Source of the DNA: an uncultured Catenibacterium sp.
GTDB taxonomy: Bacteria; Bacillota_I; Bacilli_A; Erysipelotrichales; Coprobacillaceae
Direction: 5' to 3'
DNA length: 13,069 nucleotides
Assembly (NCBI RefSeq): GCF_900540665.1
Contig: NZ_UQGV01000066.1
Location: 1-13,069, forward strand
Part shown: positions 1-6,056 of the stretch, in pieces
Layout of the letters: each line of letters starts with the position of its first letter
Position numbering within the stretch: the stretch's first letter is position 1
Position numbers and translations under genes: made by a program
The notes under the pieces: generated by a model
Seen by the model: only the letters and a program-made list of their open reading frames with translations
What the model was told of the DNA's origin: nothing
Databases searched by the model: none

Positions 1-416
1 CTGCTATGAAGCAGGTATATGAAGCAGGTATCCGTACAGTCTGTTTCGTATCCCCGGTATTCCCCGGTATCACGGATTTTGAAGCAATCTTTGAGCGGGT
101 AAAGGATCAGTGCGATCTGTTCTGGCTCGAAAATCTCAATCTTCGAGGCGGTTTCAAAAAGACAATTATGGATTATATCGCCGGAAAATATCCTGATCTT
201 GTACCACTTTACGACGAGATCTATAACAAGCATAACCGCAGCTACTTTGAAGCACTTGAAGTAAAAGCTGAGAAAATGGCTAAGAAGTATGATTGTGCCT
301 TTGTGGATAATGAAATGCCTTATGGCAGAGTCCCGCAGGGACATCCGGTGATCGTAGATTATTTCTATCATGAGGAAATCCGTGGGACAGAGAATACCGG
401 AAAAAGAAATCGCTAA
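1..416 (+). CDS. Radical SAM protein of the SPL (spore photoproduct lyase-like) family, C-terminal part only
   Basis: The gene is cut by the left window edge; about 138 residues are readable in frame from base 3, so the ATG at 6 is internal. The piece reads as the second half of an SPL-type radical SAM barrel. It has an EAGI segment, then SPVFPGITDF, then WLENLNLRG, a pattern known from radical SAM proteins related to spore photoproduct lyase. The CxxxCxxC cluster-binding motif would lie upstream, outside the window. The substrate is unknown. Relatives occur in mobile regions of gut Firmicutes, for example as paired radical SAM proteins, but I cannot place this one in such a pair. Base composition is visibly richer in G+C than everything after 1,900, which suggests recent acquisition. 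A terminator follows 20 bp after the TAA stop. Family assignment is fairly secure; specific function is not. Confidence 0.7.
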   Translation, partial: AMKQVYEAGIRTVCFVSPVFPGITDFEAIFERVKDQCDLFWLENLNLRGGFKKTIMDYIAGKYPDLVPLYDEIYNKHNRSYFEALEVKAEKMAKKYDCAFVDNEMPYGRVPQGHPVIVDYFYHEEIRGTENTGKRNR

Positions 417-433
417 CTTCAAGTTTGTTGAAG

Positions 434-462
434 GGACGTATAGAAACTATACGTTCTTTTTT
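434..462 (+). terminator. Rho-independent terminator of the radical SAM gene
   Basis: An 8-bp perfect stem, ACGTATAG (436-443) with CTATACGT (447-454), closes an AAA loop and is followed by TTCTTTTTT. G434 and G435 can extend the stem. It begins 18 bp after the stop at 416. Confidence 0.8.
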
Positions 463-482
463 GATACAAAAGAGAGAAGCAT

Positions 483-505
483 AAGGGACATTGAAGTTCC
501 TTTTC
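483..505 (+). other. Small hairpin, possible second weak terminator
   Basis: AAGGGAC (483-489) pairs with GTTCCTT (496-502) with one G-U pair and a 6-nt loop, followed by TTC and TTTTG. It could be a backup terminator or part of a structured element that fills the gap 417-714. Confidence 0.35.
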
Positions 506-589
506 TTTTGCTCAAATTCACATTTGTAGAATTAACAATTGGTTGTTCTATGATTGTAAAAAGATATTTATCTAAAGAAACGGCAGAAC

Positions 590-620
590 CCCCCACCTCT
601 ATATGAAATATAGGTGGGGG
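590..620. repeat. Strong GC-rich hairpin, REP-like or possible insertion-sequence end
   Basis: CCCCCACCT (590-598) pairs perfectly with AGGTGGGGG (612-620). After a 2-nt CT bulge the stem continues with ATAT (601-604) pairing with ATAT (608-611) around a GAA loop. There is no T-run on either side, so it is not a classical terminator. Imperfect palindromes of this kind are found at the ends of IS200/IS605-type elements and as REP sequences. No transposase remnant is recognisable next to it, so the origin is open. Confidence 0.5.
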
Positions 621-640
621 ATGAATTTATTTGAGAAATT

Positions 641-668
641 TTGGAATAGTGAGGGTATAAGATATATA
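641..668 (+). promoter_or_regulatory. Candidate promoter for the YhcG-like nuclease gene
   Basis: TTGGAA (641-646) and TATATA (663-668) are separated by 16 bp. An alternative is TTGAGA (631-636) with TATAAG (656-661) at a poor 19-bp spacing. Two small hairpins, 667-685 and 683-702, would lie in the leader just before the ribosome binding site. The match is modest. Confidence 0.3.
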
Positions 669-714
669 GGAAGCTTCTTTTCCTAAATATACAGAAATTT
701 AGGGGGGTAAGAGC

Positions 715-1758
715 ATGGATGATGATTTACAAAAAAATCAAAATGCAGAACAGACTTATCATTCTATTCGTAATTCTATTGTGTCTGCACAGCATCGTTT
801 GAGCACAGCCGTAAATTCTGCTATGGTAACAACTTATTGGGAAATTGGAGAACAGATTTTTAAAGCATGTGGAGAAAATGATCGTGCAGAATATGGAAAG
901 AGATTATTGGAATATCTTTCAGAGCAGCTGACAGCAGAGTTCGGAAAAGGTTTTGATAAATCAAATCTTCGTAAGATGAGGCAGTTTTATTGCACTTTTC
1001 CAATTCGAGACACGCTGTGTCCTGAATTGAACTGGTCACATTATCGTATCTTGATGCGTATAAATGATGAACAGGTACGAACGTTTTACATGGAGGAATG
1101 TGCAAAAGCAGCATGGAGTGTACGTCAGCTAGAACGACAGATTAACACGATGTATTATCAGCGTGTTTTAGCAAGCCAGGATAAGACTGCAGTTGCAAAA
1201 GAAATTCAGACAACGGAGCCAAAACCAGAATATGAGAAAATAGTGAAAGATCCTCATGTTATGGAATTTTTGCAAATTCAGCCGGACACTCATGTGTATG
1301 AAGGAGATTTGGAAAAGGCATTGATTGATCATCTTCAACATTTCCTTTTGGAACTTGGAAGAGGATTTTCTTTTGTAGCACGCCAAAAGAGATTTACATT
1401 GGATGGACAGGATTTTTTTGTTGATCTTGTATTTTACAACTATATTTTGAAATGTTTTGTTCTTGTTGACTTGAAAATGGGAAAACTGACCCATCAGGAT
1501 TTAGGACAAATGCAGATGTATGTGAATTATTATACTCGTGATATGATGAATGAAGGTGATACGCAGCCTATAGGGATTGTACTTTGTGCAGATAAGGGAG
1601 ATTCTATTGTAAAATATACACTTCCTGAAGATAATCACCAGATACTTGCATCGAAATATTTCACCTATCTGCCGTCAGAGGAAGAATTGAAACGTGAATT
1701 AGATTTGAAAGAATTTCACAAAAAGAATGAAAATGAAAATATAAATCAGCAATTGTAG
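715..1758 (+). CDS. PD-(D/E)XK nuclease domain protein, YhcG family (DUF1016)
   Basis: This is a complete 347-residue protein, the usual size for YhcG/DUF1016 proteins. The N-terminal part (about 15-175) matches the DUF1016 N-terminal domain, with TTYWEIGEQI near 39-48 and RQFY near 89-92. The C-terminal part (about 180-330) is the PD-(D/E)XK nuclease fold: E200 in a helix, D237 in FFVDLVFYN, and the D252-L-K254 triplet in VLVDLKMGKLTH, followed by the QDLGQMQMYVNYY helix. The usual E-x-K is here D-L-K, which I believe is common in this Firmicute subgroup. Relatives are accessory genes often found near restriction or other defence loci; DNA cleavage is inferred from the fold. The start is supported by AGGGGGG (701-707) 7 bp upstream. 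It stands alone, between a hairpin-rich gap and a terminator, convergent with ackA, which fits a single-gene cargo insertion. Confidence 0.85.
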   Translation: MDDDLQKNQNAEQTYHSIRNSIVSAQHRLSTAVNSAMVTTYWEIGEQIFKACGENDRAEYGKRLLEYLSEQLTAEFGKGFDKSNLRKMRQFYCTFPIRDTLCPELNWSHYRILMRINDEQVRTFYMEECAKAAWSVRQLERQINTMYYQRVLASQDKTAVAKEIQTTEPKPEYEKIVKDPHVMEFLQIQPDTHVYEGDLEKALIDHLQHFLLELGRGFSFVARQKRFTLDGQDFFVDLVFYNYILKCFVLVDLKMGKLTHQDLGQMQMYVNYYTRDMMNEGDTQPIGIVLCADKGDSIVKYTLPEDNHQILASKYFTYLPSEEELKRELDLKEFHKKNENENINQQL

Positions 1759-1799
1759 AGTTGACAATCAGGTATTCTATAATTAGAAAAATAATTACG

Positions 1800-1836
1800 T
1801 CAGTGTGGGATTTTTGACATCCAGTACTGGTTTTTT
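1800..1836 (+). terminator. Rho-independent terminator of the nuclease gene
   Basis: CAGTGT (1801-1806) pairs with GTACTG (1824-1829), two of the pairs being G-U, then after one G-A mismatch GGAT (1808-1811) pairs with ATCC (1819-1822) around a 7-nt loop. GTTTTTT (1830-1836) follows. It lies 42 bp after the stop at 1758. Confidence 0.6.
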
Positions 1837-1878
1837 GATTCTGTAAAGAAACGTTTAACGATACCACATTTTTATAAC

Positions 1879-1910
1879 AAAAAATGAGCATCGCCTTAAA
1901 GCGATGCTCA
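1879..1910 (-). terminator. Rho-independent terminator of ackA
   Basis: Read on the minus strand, TGAGCATCGC and GCGATGCTCA (1885-1894 with 1901-1910) form a perfect 10-bp stem with a 6-nt loop. Six T residues (1884-1879) follow directly. It lies 6 bp after the ackA stop. Confidence 0.92.
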
Positions 1911-1916
1911 CTTATC

Positions 1917-3107
1917 TTATAAGTTTAATAATTCTTTTGTATCTCTTGCAATCACTAATTCTTCATCAGTTGGTACTACAAATACCTTGATCTTAGATTC
2001 AGGTGCAGAAATTAATCTTTCACCATGACCTTCTACATTAGCCTTATCATCTAATACGATGCCTAATGCTTCTTTTATTAGATTAATAATTGCTTCTCTT
2101 GCGATAAAGCTGTTTTCACCAATACCAGCAGTGAATGAAATCGCATCAACATGTCCAAGTTCTACAAAATAAGAACCAATATAATCAGCAACACGTTTTC
2201 TAAACATATCAAAAGCTAATTTTGCTCTTTCATTACCTGCATCCTTTGCATCAATGATATCTCTCATATCACCAGATACACCAGATACACCTAATAAACC
2301 AGATTCCTTATTTAACATCTTGAATACAGTCTTCATATCATATCCAAGATTTTCAATTAAGTGGTCAACAACTGATGCATCAATATCACCAGAACGAGTT
2401 GCCATCATAACACCAGCAAGAGGTGTAAGACCCATTGAAGTATCAATAGATTTACCATCTTTTACAGCACAAAGTGAAGCACCAGCACCTAAATGACATA
2501 CAATAATATTAGCATGTTCAGGATTGCCTAGTAATTCCTGAGTACGTTTTGATACATAGTAATGAGATGTACCATGTGCACCATATTTTCTAATCTTGTT
2601 TTCTTCATAGAACTTATATGGGATTGGGTAAATTGCATTTTCTGGCTTAATAGAGTGATGGAATGCTGTATCAAATACAGCTACAGCACCTGCAGTAGGA
2701 ATAGCTTCCTTGAATGCATTGATACCAATAATATGTGCAGGATTATGAAGTGGTGCAAGTGGTGATAATTCATCAATCTTAGCGATCACATCATCATCTA
2801 CAACACAAGATCCATCAAAATAAGGACCACCCTGTACAACACGATGACCAATACCCTTGATTTCATCTAAACGATCAACAATCTTCTTTTCAATTAATGT
2901 ATCAAGTAATACCTGTACAGCTTCCTTATGAGTAGGAACTGCAAAGACCTTCTTTTCTTTAGTACCGTTGTACTTGATAGTGAAGATTGAATCTTCCATA
3001 CCGATTCTTTCAATAATACCAGAAGTGATGACACTTTCAGTATCCATTTCAAATAACTGGAACTTCAATGAAGAACTTCCACAGTTAACTGCTAAAACTT
3101 TTGACAT
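1917..3107 (-). CDS. ackA: Acetate kinase
   Basis: AckA interconverts acetyl phosphate plus ADP and acetate plus ATP in the cytoplasm; in fermenters it makes ATP in the Pta-AckA route. The 396-residue length is typical. Family motifs are in order: NCGSSSLKF at 8-16, GHRVVQGG at 87-94 with substrate-contacting R89, FDTAFH at 145-150 with D146, GAHGTSH at 176-182 with H178, the phosphate-binding HLGAGAS at 205-211, MATRSGDID at 235-243 with R238, FTAGIGENS at 325-333, and TDEELVIA at 380-387. All expected active-site residues are present. The start is supported by TAGGAGGA (3122-3115) 7 bp upstream. No pta is adjacent. It is transcribed alone, divergent from thiT and convergent with the nuclease gene, between a clear promoter and a clear terminator. 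Confidence 0.98.
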   Translation of the reverse strand: MSKVLAVNCGSSSLKFQLFEMDTESVITSGIIERIGMEDSIFTIKYNGTKEKKVFAVPTHKEAVQVLLDTLIEKKIVDRLDEIKGIGHRVVQGGPYFDGSCVVDDDVIAKIDELSPLAPLHNPAHIIGINAFKEAIPTAGAVAVFDTAFHHSIKPENAIYPIPYKFYEENKIRKYGAHGTSHYYVSKRTQELLGNPEHANIIVCHLGAGASLCAVKDGKSIDTSMGLTPLAGVMMATRSGDIDASVVDHLIENLGYDMKTVFKMLNKESGLLGVSGVSGDMRDIIDAKDAGNERAKLAFDMFRKRVADYIGSYFVELGHVDAISFTAGIGENSFIAREAIINLIKEALGIVLDDKANVEGHGERLISAPESKIKVFVVPTDEELVIARDTKELLNL

Positions 3108-3131
3108 GCTTATATCCTCCTAAACACCCCT

Positions 3132-3160
3132 ATTATAATCAGAAACCCCTAACATTTCTA
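3132..3160 (-). promoter_or_regulatory. Probable ackA promoter
   Basis: On the minus strand TAGAAA (3160-3155) and a perfect TATAAT (3137-3132) are separated by 17 bp. Transcription would begin near 3125, giving a leader of only about 18 nt that carries the AGGAGG site. Confidence 0.55.
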
Positions 3161-3177
3161 CTATAAATTATGAATAC

Positions 3178-3206
3178 GTGACAAAAAGAATGTTTTGTCA
3201 TATAAT
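3178..3206 (+). promoter_or_regulatory. Promoter of the TPP riboswitch-thiT transcript
   Basis: GTGACA (3178-3183, five of six to TTGACA) and a perfect TATAAT (3201-3206) are separated by exactly 17 bp. The predicted start near 3213 falls at the first base of the TPP aptamer, which supports the call. Confidence 0.8.
3179..3200. promoter_or_regulatory. Inverted repeat filling the thiT promoter spacer, possible operator
   Basis: TGACAAAA (3179-3186) and TTTTGTCA (3193-3200) are perfect 8-bp inverted arms around a 6-bp centre. The repeat starts inside the -35 box and ends at the base before the -10 box, so a bound protein would block RNA polymerase. For divergent ackA it lies 18 bp upstream of the predicted -35. 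The protein is unknown. The arms run ACAA to TTGT, the reverse of a Rex site. Confidence 0.45.
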
Positions 3207-3211
3207 CATTC

Positions 3212-3297
3212 ATGCCAGGGGCGCATTTATTGCTGAGATAGGTGAAAGCCTTGTCCCTTAGCATCTGATCTGGGTAATACCAGCGTAGAGAGGCCGA
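3212..3297 (+). promoter_or_regulatory. TPP riboswitch (THI element) controlling thiT
   Basis: The conserved TPP aptamer segments occur in order: AGGGGCGC (3217-3224), TGCTGAGAT (3231-3239), a short variable arm GGTGAAAGCC, TCCCTTAGCAT, then CTGATCTGGGTAATACCAGC (3265-3284) and GTAGAGA. These bind the pyrimidine and pyrophosphate of thiamine pyrophosphate. It lies between a good promoter and thiT, so thiamine uptake should fall when TPP is plentiful. Six T residues at 3300-3305 follow, but I see no strong stem before them. Control may therefore act on the ribosome binding site (about 3338-3345) rather than by a classical terminator. Confidence 0.95.
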
Positions 3298-3353
3298 ACT
3301 TTTTTAGTGACTTCTTTGCGTCATCTTAGTCATTGGAAAGGGGAGATTTGTAG

Positions 3354-3899
3354 ATGAATAAGAAGACATTATCCACTAGAGCAATTGCTTATGTTGCGTT
3401 ATTTATTGCTATGCAGTTAGTTCTAGAAGTACTATTTAAGGTAATTCCAGGACAGCCACAGGGTGGTTCTATTACTTTAAGTTTATTGCCAATCGTACTT
3501 GCAAGTTATTTAATGGGTGCACAGCATGGAATTATTGTAGGTGTTGGTGCCACTGCTATGCAGTTTGTATTAGGTCTTGCTTCATATTATGGACCTTGGT
3601 CTGTTGTATTAGACTATCTTGTACCATTATCAGCACTTGGTATTGCAGGCTTTATTCCTAATTTCAAATCAGGCAAGACTGAAGTTTATACAGGTATATT
3701 TGTAGGAATGATCCTTAAGTTCATTTCACATTTATTATCTGGTGCTGTATTATTTGCAAGCTATTCACCTAAGAACATGAATCCTTGGGTTTATTCATTC
3801 TTATACAACATTGGTTATAATGTAGGTACACTTATTTTAACTTATGTAGTATTTGCACTTATTTATCCAAAACTTCAGAAAGCATTCAAGGCTATTTAA
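3354..3899 (+). CDS. thiT: ECF transporter thiamine-binding S-component ThiT
   Basis: ThiT is the membrane substrate-binding subunit of an energy-coupling factor importer for thiamine. It works with a shared EcfT and two EcfA ATPases, which are not in this window. The 181-residue protein is hydrophobic with about six membrane segments. Family signatures are YYGPWSVVLDYLVP near 78-91 and HLLSGAVLF at 126-134. The segment SPKNMNPWVYSFLYN at 138-152 includes H126, W145, Y147, Y151 and N152, which correspond to the thiamine-pocket residues described for Lactococcus ThiT. The TPP riboswitch directly upstream independently supports thiamine as the substrate. The start is supported by AAGGGGAG (3338-3345) 8 bp before the ATG. 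A terminator overlaps the stop codon, so it is a single-gene transcript. Confidence 0.96.
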   Translation: MNKKTLSTRAIAYVALFIAMQLVLEVLFKVIPGQPQGGSITLSLLPIVLASYLMGAQHGIIVGVGATAMQFVLGLASYYGPWSVVLDYLVPLSALGIAGFIPNFKSGKTEVYTGIFVGMILKFISHLLSGAVLFASYSPKNMNPWVYSFLYNIGYNVGTLILTYVVFALIYPKLQKAFKAI

Positions 3900-3922
3900 C
3901 AGTGGGAAACCACTGTTTTTTT
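3898..3922 (+). terminator. Rho-independent terminator of thiT
   Basis: AACAGTGG (3898-3905) and CCACTGTT (3910-3917) form a perfect 8-bp stem with a GAAA tetraloop. The T-run continues to 3922, and the stem begins within the TAA stop codon. Confidence 0.92.
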
Positions 3923-3964
3923 ACTTTTAACACAAAACAATAACTTGAAAAGGCTTTATTTAGG

Positions 3965-4004
3965 AAAAAACAGGTGAGGTTTATGTACATTTCACCTGTT
4001 TTTT
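3965..4004. terminator. Long inverted repeat: bidirectional terminator or operator before ntdP
   Basis: A 13-bp perfect inverted repeat, AAAAAACAGGTGA (3965-3977) with TCACCTGTTTTTT (3992-4004), surrounds a 14-nt loop. The A-run and T-run flanks make it a possible terminator in either direction. It overlaps the predicted ntdP promoter: the -35 is in the loop and the right arm ends 2 bp before the -10. It could therefore also be a regulator site. Confidence 0.6.
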
Positions 4005-4012
4005 GCTATGAT
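3984..4012 (+). promoter_or_regulatory. Candidate promoter of the ntdP-tsa-rex-asnS operon
   Basis: TGTACA (3984-3989) and TATGAT (4007-4012) are separated by 17 bp. A TG at 4004-4005 gives an extended -10 (TGCTATGAT). Transcription would begin near 4019, about 20 nt before the ntdP start. Confidence 0.5.
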
Positions 4013-4039
4013 ATTCGATAGGTTGAAAGAGGTTTGATT

Positions 4040-4603
4040 ATGAAGAATTCATTAGTGGGGCAGGATGTGCTCATCCATTGCTATAAACATGACGGTAAAC
4101 CACATCGTACGTGGTCACGCTGTAAGATATTAGAAGAAACAGACCGCCATTTTATCGGTATAAATAATAATACATTAGTTACAGAATCAGATGGTCGTTC
4201 CTGGGTCACTAAGGAACCCGCTATCTGTTATTTTCCTAAGGATAGATGGTATAATGTAATCTGTATGATTAGAAGTGATGGTATCTATTATTATTGTAAT
4301 ATTGCCTCTCCTATATTATATGATGGAGAAGCACTTAAATATATTGATTATGATCTTGATTTAAAGGTATGGCCTGGCTATCGTTATAAAGTGCTAGATG
4401 AAGGTGAATATGCAGCTCATCGTATTAAATATCAATATTCAGACGAATTAGATGAGATATTTCATGAACAGCTCAATCGTCTGATTGTGATGACGATGAA
4501 TGCATCTGGTCCTTTTCGTGCAGGATTTGCCCAGGAGTGGTATAATAAATATCAGCAGATGATGAAAAATAGAGGAACTAAAAATGATAAACTTAAAAAA
4601 TGA
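4040..4603 (+). CDS. ntdP: Nucleoside tri/diphosphatase of the DUF402 family (Ntdp/YgaC-like)
   Basis: The 187-residue protein closely follows the Staphylococcus Ntdp / Bacillus YgaC pattern, a group of cytoplasmic metal-dependent enzymes that hydrolyse nucleoside tri- and diphosphates. Recognisable segments are HRTWSRCKIL at 22-31, TLVTESDGRSWVTKEPAICY at 45-64, YNVICM at 71-76, YYCNIASP at 84-91, YIDYDLDLKVWP at 101-112 with its acidic cluster, and LDEGEY at 119-124. The length is normal. I chose the ATG at 4040 over an in-frame TTG at 4034 because AGAGG (4028-4032) sits 7 bp before the ATG and is too close to the TTG. It is the first gene of the operon, and its last 20 bp overlap tsaE. A link between nucleotide pools and t6A synthesis is only suggested by position. 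Confidence 0.9.
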   Translation: MKNSLVGQDVLIHCYKHDGKPHRTWSRCKILEETDRHFIGINNNTLVTESDGRSWVTKEPAICYFPKDRWYNVICMIRSDGIYYYCNIASPILYDGEALKYIDYDLDLKVWPGYRYKVLDEGEYAAHRIKYQYSDELDEIFHEQLNRLIVMTMNASGPFRAGFAQEWYNKYQQMMKNRGTKNDKLKK

Positions 4604-5030
4604 AGCTGAAATGATTGCTTTTGGCAAACGTATTGGAGAAACAATCTTTCCCCATTCTATTATCACATTAACAGGTGATCTAGGGGCTGGTAAGACGACA
4701 TTCACAAAAGGAATAGGACAGGGACTTGAAATCAAGAAGATTATCAATTCTCCTACTTTTACTATTGTGAAGGTTTATTCTGGACGTATGACCCTCTATC
4801 ATTTTGATGCATATCGCTTAGAAGGGGCAGATGATGATTTAGGATTTGAAGAGATGTTCGAGGATGATGGCTTATGTGTCATTGAATGGCCACAGTTTAT
4901 TGAAGATATTATTCCAAAAGAAAGATTAGAAATTGAAATAATAAAGAATGAAGATGAAACACGTTCTTTAAAGCTTCATCCTATTGGTGAAAAATATGAG
5001 AACTATGTGAGGGAGGTTACACATGATTAG
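4584..5030 (+). CDS. tsaE: tRNA t6A biosynthesis ATPase TsaE
   Basis: TsaE is the small P-loop ATPase needed with TsaB and TsaD to put threonylcarbamoyl on A37 of ANN-decoding tRNAs. The 148-residue length is normal. Motifs are the Walker A GDLGAGKTT at 31-39, SPTFTIVKVY at 56-65 (switch I-like), YHFDAYRL at 72-79, and the CVIEWPQFIE strand at 98-107. The start overlaps ntdP by 20 bp and has AGAGGA (4571-4576) 7 bp upstream, inside the ntdP reading frame. The stop overlaps tsaB by 8 bp, so the two are probably translationally coupled. TsaC, which makes the threonylcarbamoyl-AMP precursor, is not in this window. Confidence 0.96.
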   Translation: MINLKNEAEMIAFGKRIGETIFPHSIITLTGDLGAGKTTFTKGIGQGLEIKKIINSPTFTIVKVYSGRMTLYHFDAYRLEGADDDLGFEEMFEDDGLCVIEWPQFIEDIIPKERLEIEIIKNEDETRSLKLHPIGEKYENYVREVTHD

Positions 5031-5628
5031 TTTAGTGATGGATACATCAAATAGTTATTTAGCTGTAGGCTTATTTCAGGATAATATGTGTCTAGAAGCC
5101 TTCCAGGAAAAGGGTTCTAGAAGACAATCAGAAAAAGCGATTCCTACACTAAAAGAAGTACTTGATCGTCATCATATTGCATTAAAGGATGTAAATGAGA
5201 TGATTATTACATCAGGACCTGGTTCTTATACAGGTGTCAGAGTTGCCATGACTATCGCAAAGACACTTGCTGCAGTGTCTGATGTTAAGATTAAATCTGT
5301 GAGTTCTTTAGCCGCTTATGCAGGTATGAATCAGGCAATGAGTGTCATTGATGCGAGAGGGCATAAGGTCTTTGTAGGTGTTTATGAAAACGGCATACCT
5401 TTAATGAAAGAACAGGTTATGACTTTAGAAGATTTTACACAATTACGTGCTGAATATAGTGATTATGAACTTGTGGGTGAAACAGGCTGTCTAGGTTTAG
5501 ATGAAAAAGAATGTGATCTTTGTGCTAATATCTATGCATTAGGAAAGATGGCTGATCCAATTGAGAATGTTGATTTATTAGTGCCAACTTATATTAAAGA
5601 TGTTGAGGCTAAGAAAGCATGTTATTAA
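5023..5628 (+). CDS. tsaB: tRNA t6A biosynthesis protein TsaB
   Basis: TsaB is the inactive ASKHA-fold partner that dimerises with TsaD and scaffolds TsaE. The N-terminal strand is MISLVMDTSNSYLAVGLF, and the hallmark TSGPGSYTGVRVA is at 63-75. No HxxxH metal motif is present, as expected for TsaB. At 201 residues it is somewhat shorter than the 220-240 of many homologues, mainly in the C-terminal lobe; the end (LVPTYIKDVEAKK) still looks like a natural TsaB terminus. GGGAGG (5011-5016) lies 6 bp before the ATG. It overlaps tsaE by 8 bp and rimI by 10 bp. Confidence 0.94.
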   Translation: MISLVMDTSNSYLAVGLFQDNMCLEAFQEKGSRRQSEKAIPTLKEVLDRHHIALKDVNEMIITSGPGSYTGVRVAMTIAKTLAAVSDVKIKSVSSLAAYAGMNQAMSVIDARGHKVFVGVYENGIPLMKEQVMTLEDFTQLRAEYSDYELVGETGCLGLDEKECDLCANIYALGKMADPIENVDLLVPTYIKDVEAKKACY

Positions 5629-6056
5629 GAGAAATGCAGGAAGAAGATCTTGATGAGATTGAAAGGCTGGAAGGGTTATTATTTAGCCCTGCCTGGTCTA
5701 AAGAAGATTTTCTTCATGAATTAAAAACAAATGATTATGCCCATTACTATGTTCTTGTAGATGACAAAATTGTAGGTTATGCAGGATTCTGGTATGCTTA
5801 TGAAAACTGTGAACTTACTACAATTGGTATTGATCCAAATTATCAGGGAAAAGGTCTTTCTAAGTTATTGATGGATTATGGATTAAAAGAAGGACATAAT
5901 AAAGGGTGTATGAATTATAGTTTAGAAGTGCGTGTCTCAAATGAACGTGCGATTTGTTTATATAAGAAGTATGGCTATGAGATATGTGCTATACGTAAAG
6001 ATTATTATGCAGATCATGAGGATGCTTATCTCATGGTAAGAAAGGAGGAAAAATAA
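5619..6056 (+). CDS. rimI: Ribosomal protein bS18 alanine N-acetyltransferase RimI
   Basis: This is a GNAT-fold enzyme that in well-studied bacteria transfers acetyl from acetyl-CoA to the N-terminal alanine of ribosomal protein S18. The 145-residue length is typical. The acetyl-CoA pyrophosphate loop is YQGKGLSKLL at 75-84 (Q-x-x-G-x pattern). E103 in LEVRVSNERA and Y115 in LYKKYGY fall at the same positions as the catalytic Glu and Tyr of enterobacterial RimI. The end, AIRKDYYADHEDAYLM, is also characteristic. The start overlaps tsaB by 10 bp; GAGG at 5605-5608 is a moderate ribosome site. The stop shares one base with the tsaD start. Position between tsaB and tsaD is the conserved Firmicute arrangement and favours RimI over other GNATs. 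Confidence 0.94.
   Translation: MLLREMQEEDLDEIERLEGLLFSPAWSKEDFLHELKTNDYAHYYVLVDDKIVGYAGFWYAYENCELTTIGIDPNYQGKGLSKLLMDYGLKEGHNKGCMNYSLEVRVSNERAICLYKKYGYEICAIRKDYYADHEDAYLMVRKEEK

Noticed and set aside
370..606. 78-codon open frame overlapping the radical SAM stop
   Set aside because: It overlaps the real gene, runs through the terminator and hairpins, has no ribosome site and resembles no protein I know.
1168..1494. Minus-strand open frames within the nuclease gene, and similar antisense frames in ackA, ntdP/tsaE and folT
   Set aside because: They are opposite strongly supported genes, have no ribosome sites and read as shadow translations.
1761..1783. TTGACA followed by TATAAT just after the nuclease gene
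   Set aside because: The spacing is only 11 bp, far too short for a sigma-70-type promoter, and no gene follows on that strand.
2272..2292. Short tandem repeat in ackA
   Set aside because: It encodes the GVSGVSGD loop, close to the normal acetate kinase sequence, so it reflects coding constraint.
3171..3184. Possible CcpA (cre) site upstream of ackA, TGAATACGTGACA
   Set aside because: It has the TG, CG and CA blocks, but the second gap is one base short of the consensus, and it overlaps the thiT -35. I do not count it as a site.
3179..3200. Rex operator between ackA and thiT
   Set aside because: A Rex box reads TTGT inward to ACAA; this palindrome has the opposite arm order and no matching centre.
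4034..4042. TTG at 4034 as the ntdP start
   Set aside because: It is only 1 bp from the AGAGG site; the ATG at 4040 has correct spacing and fits the family N-terminus.
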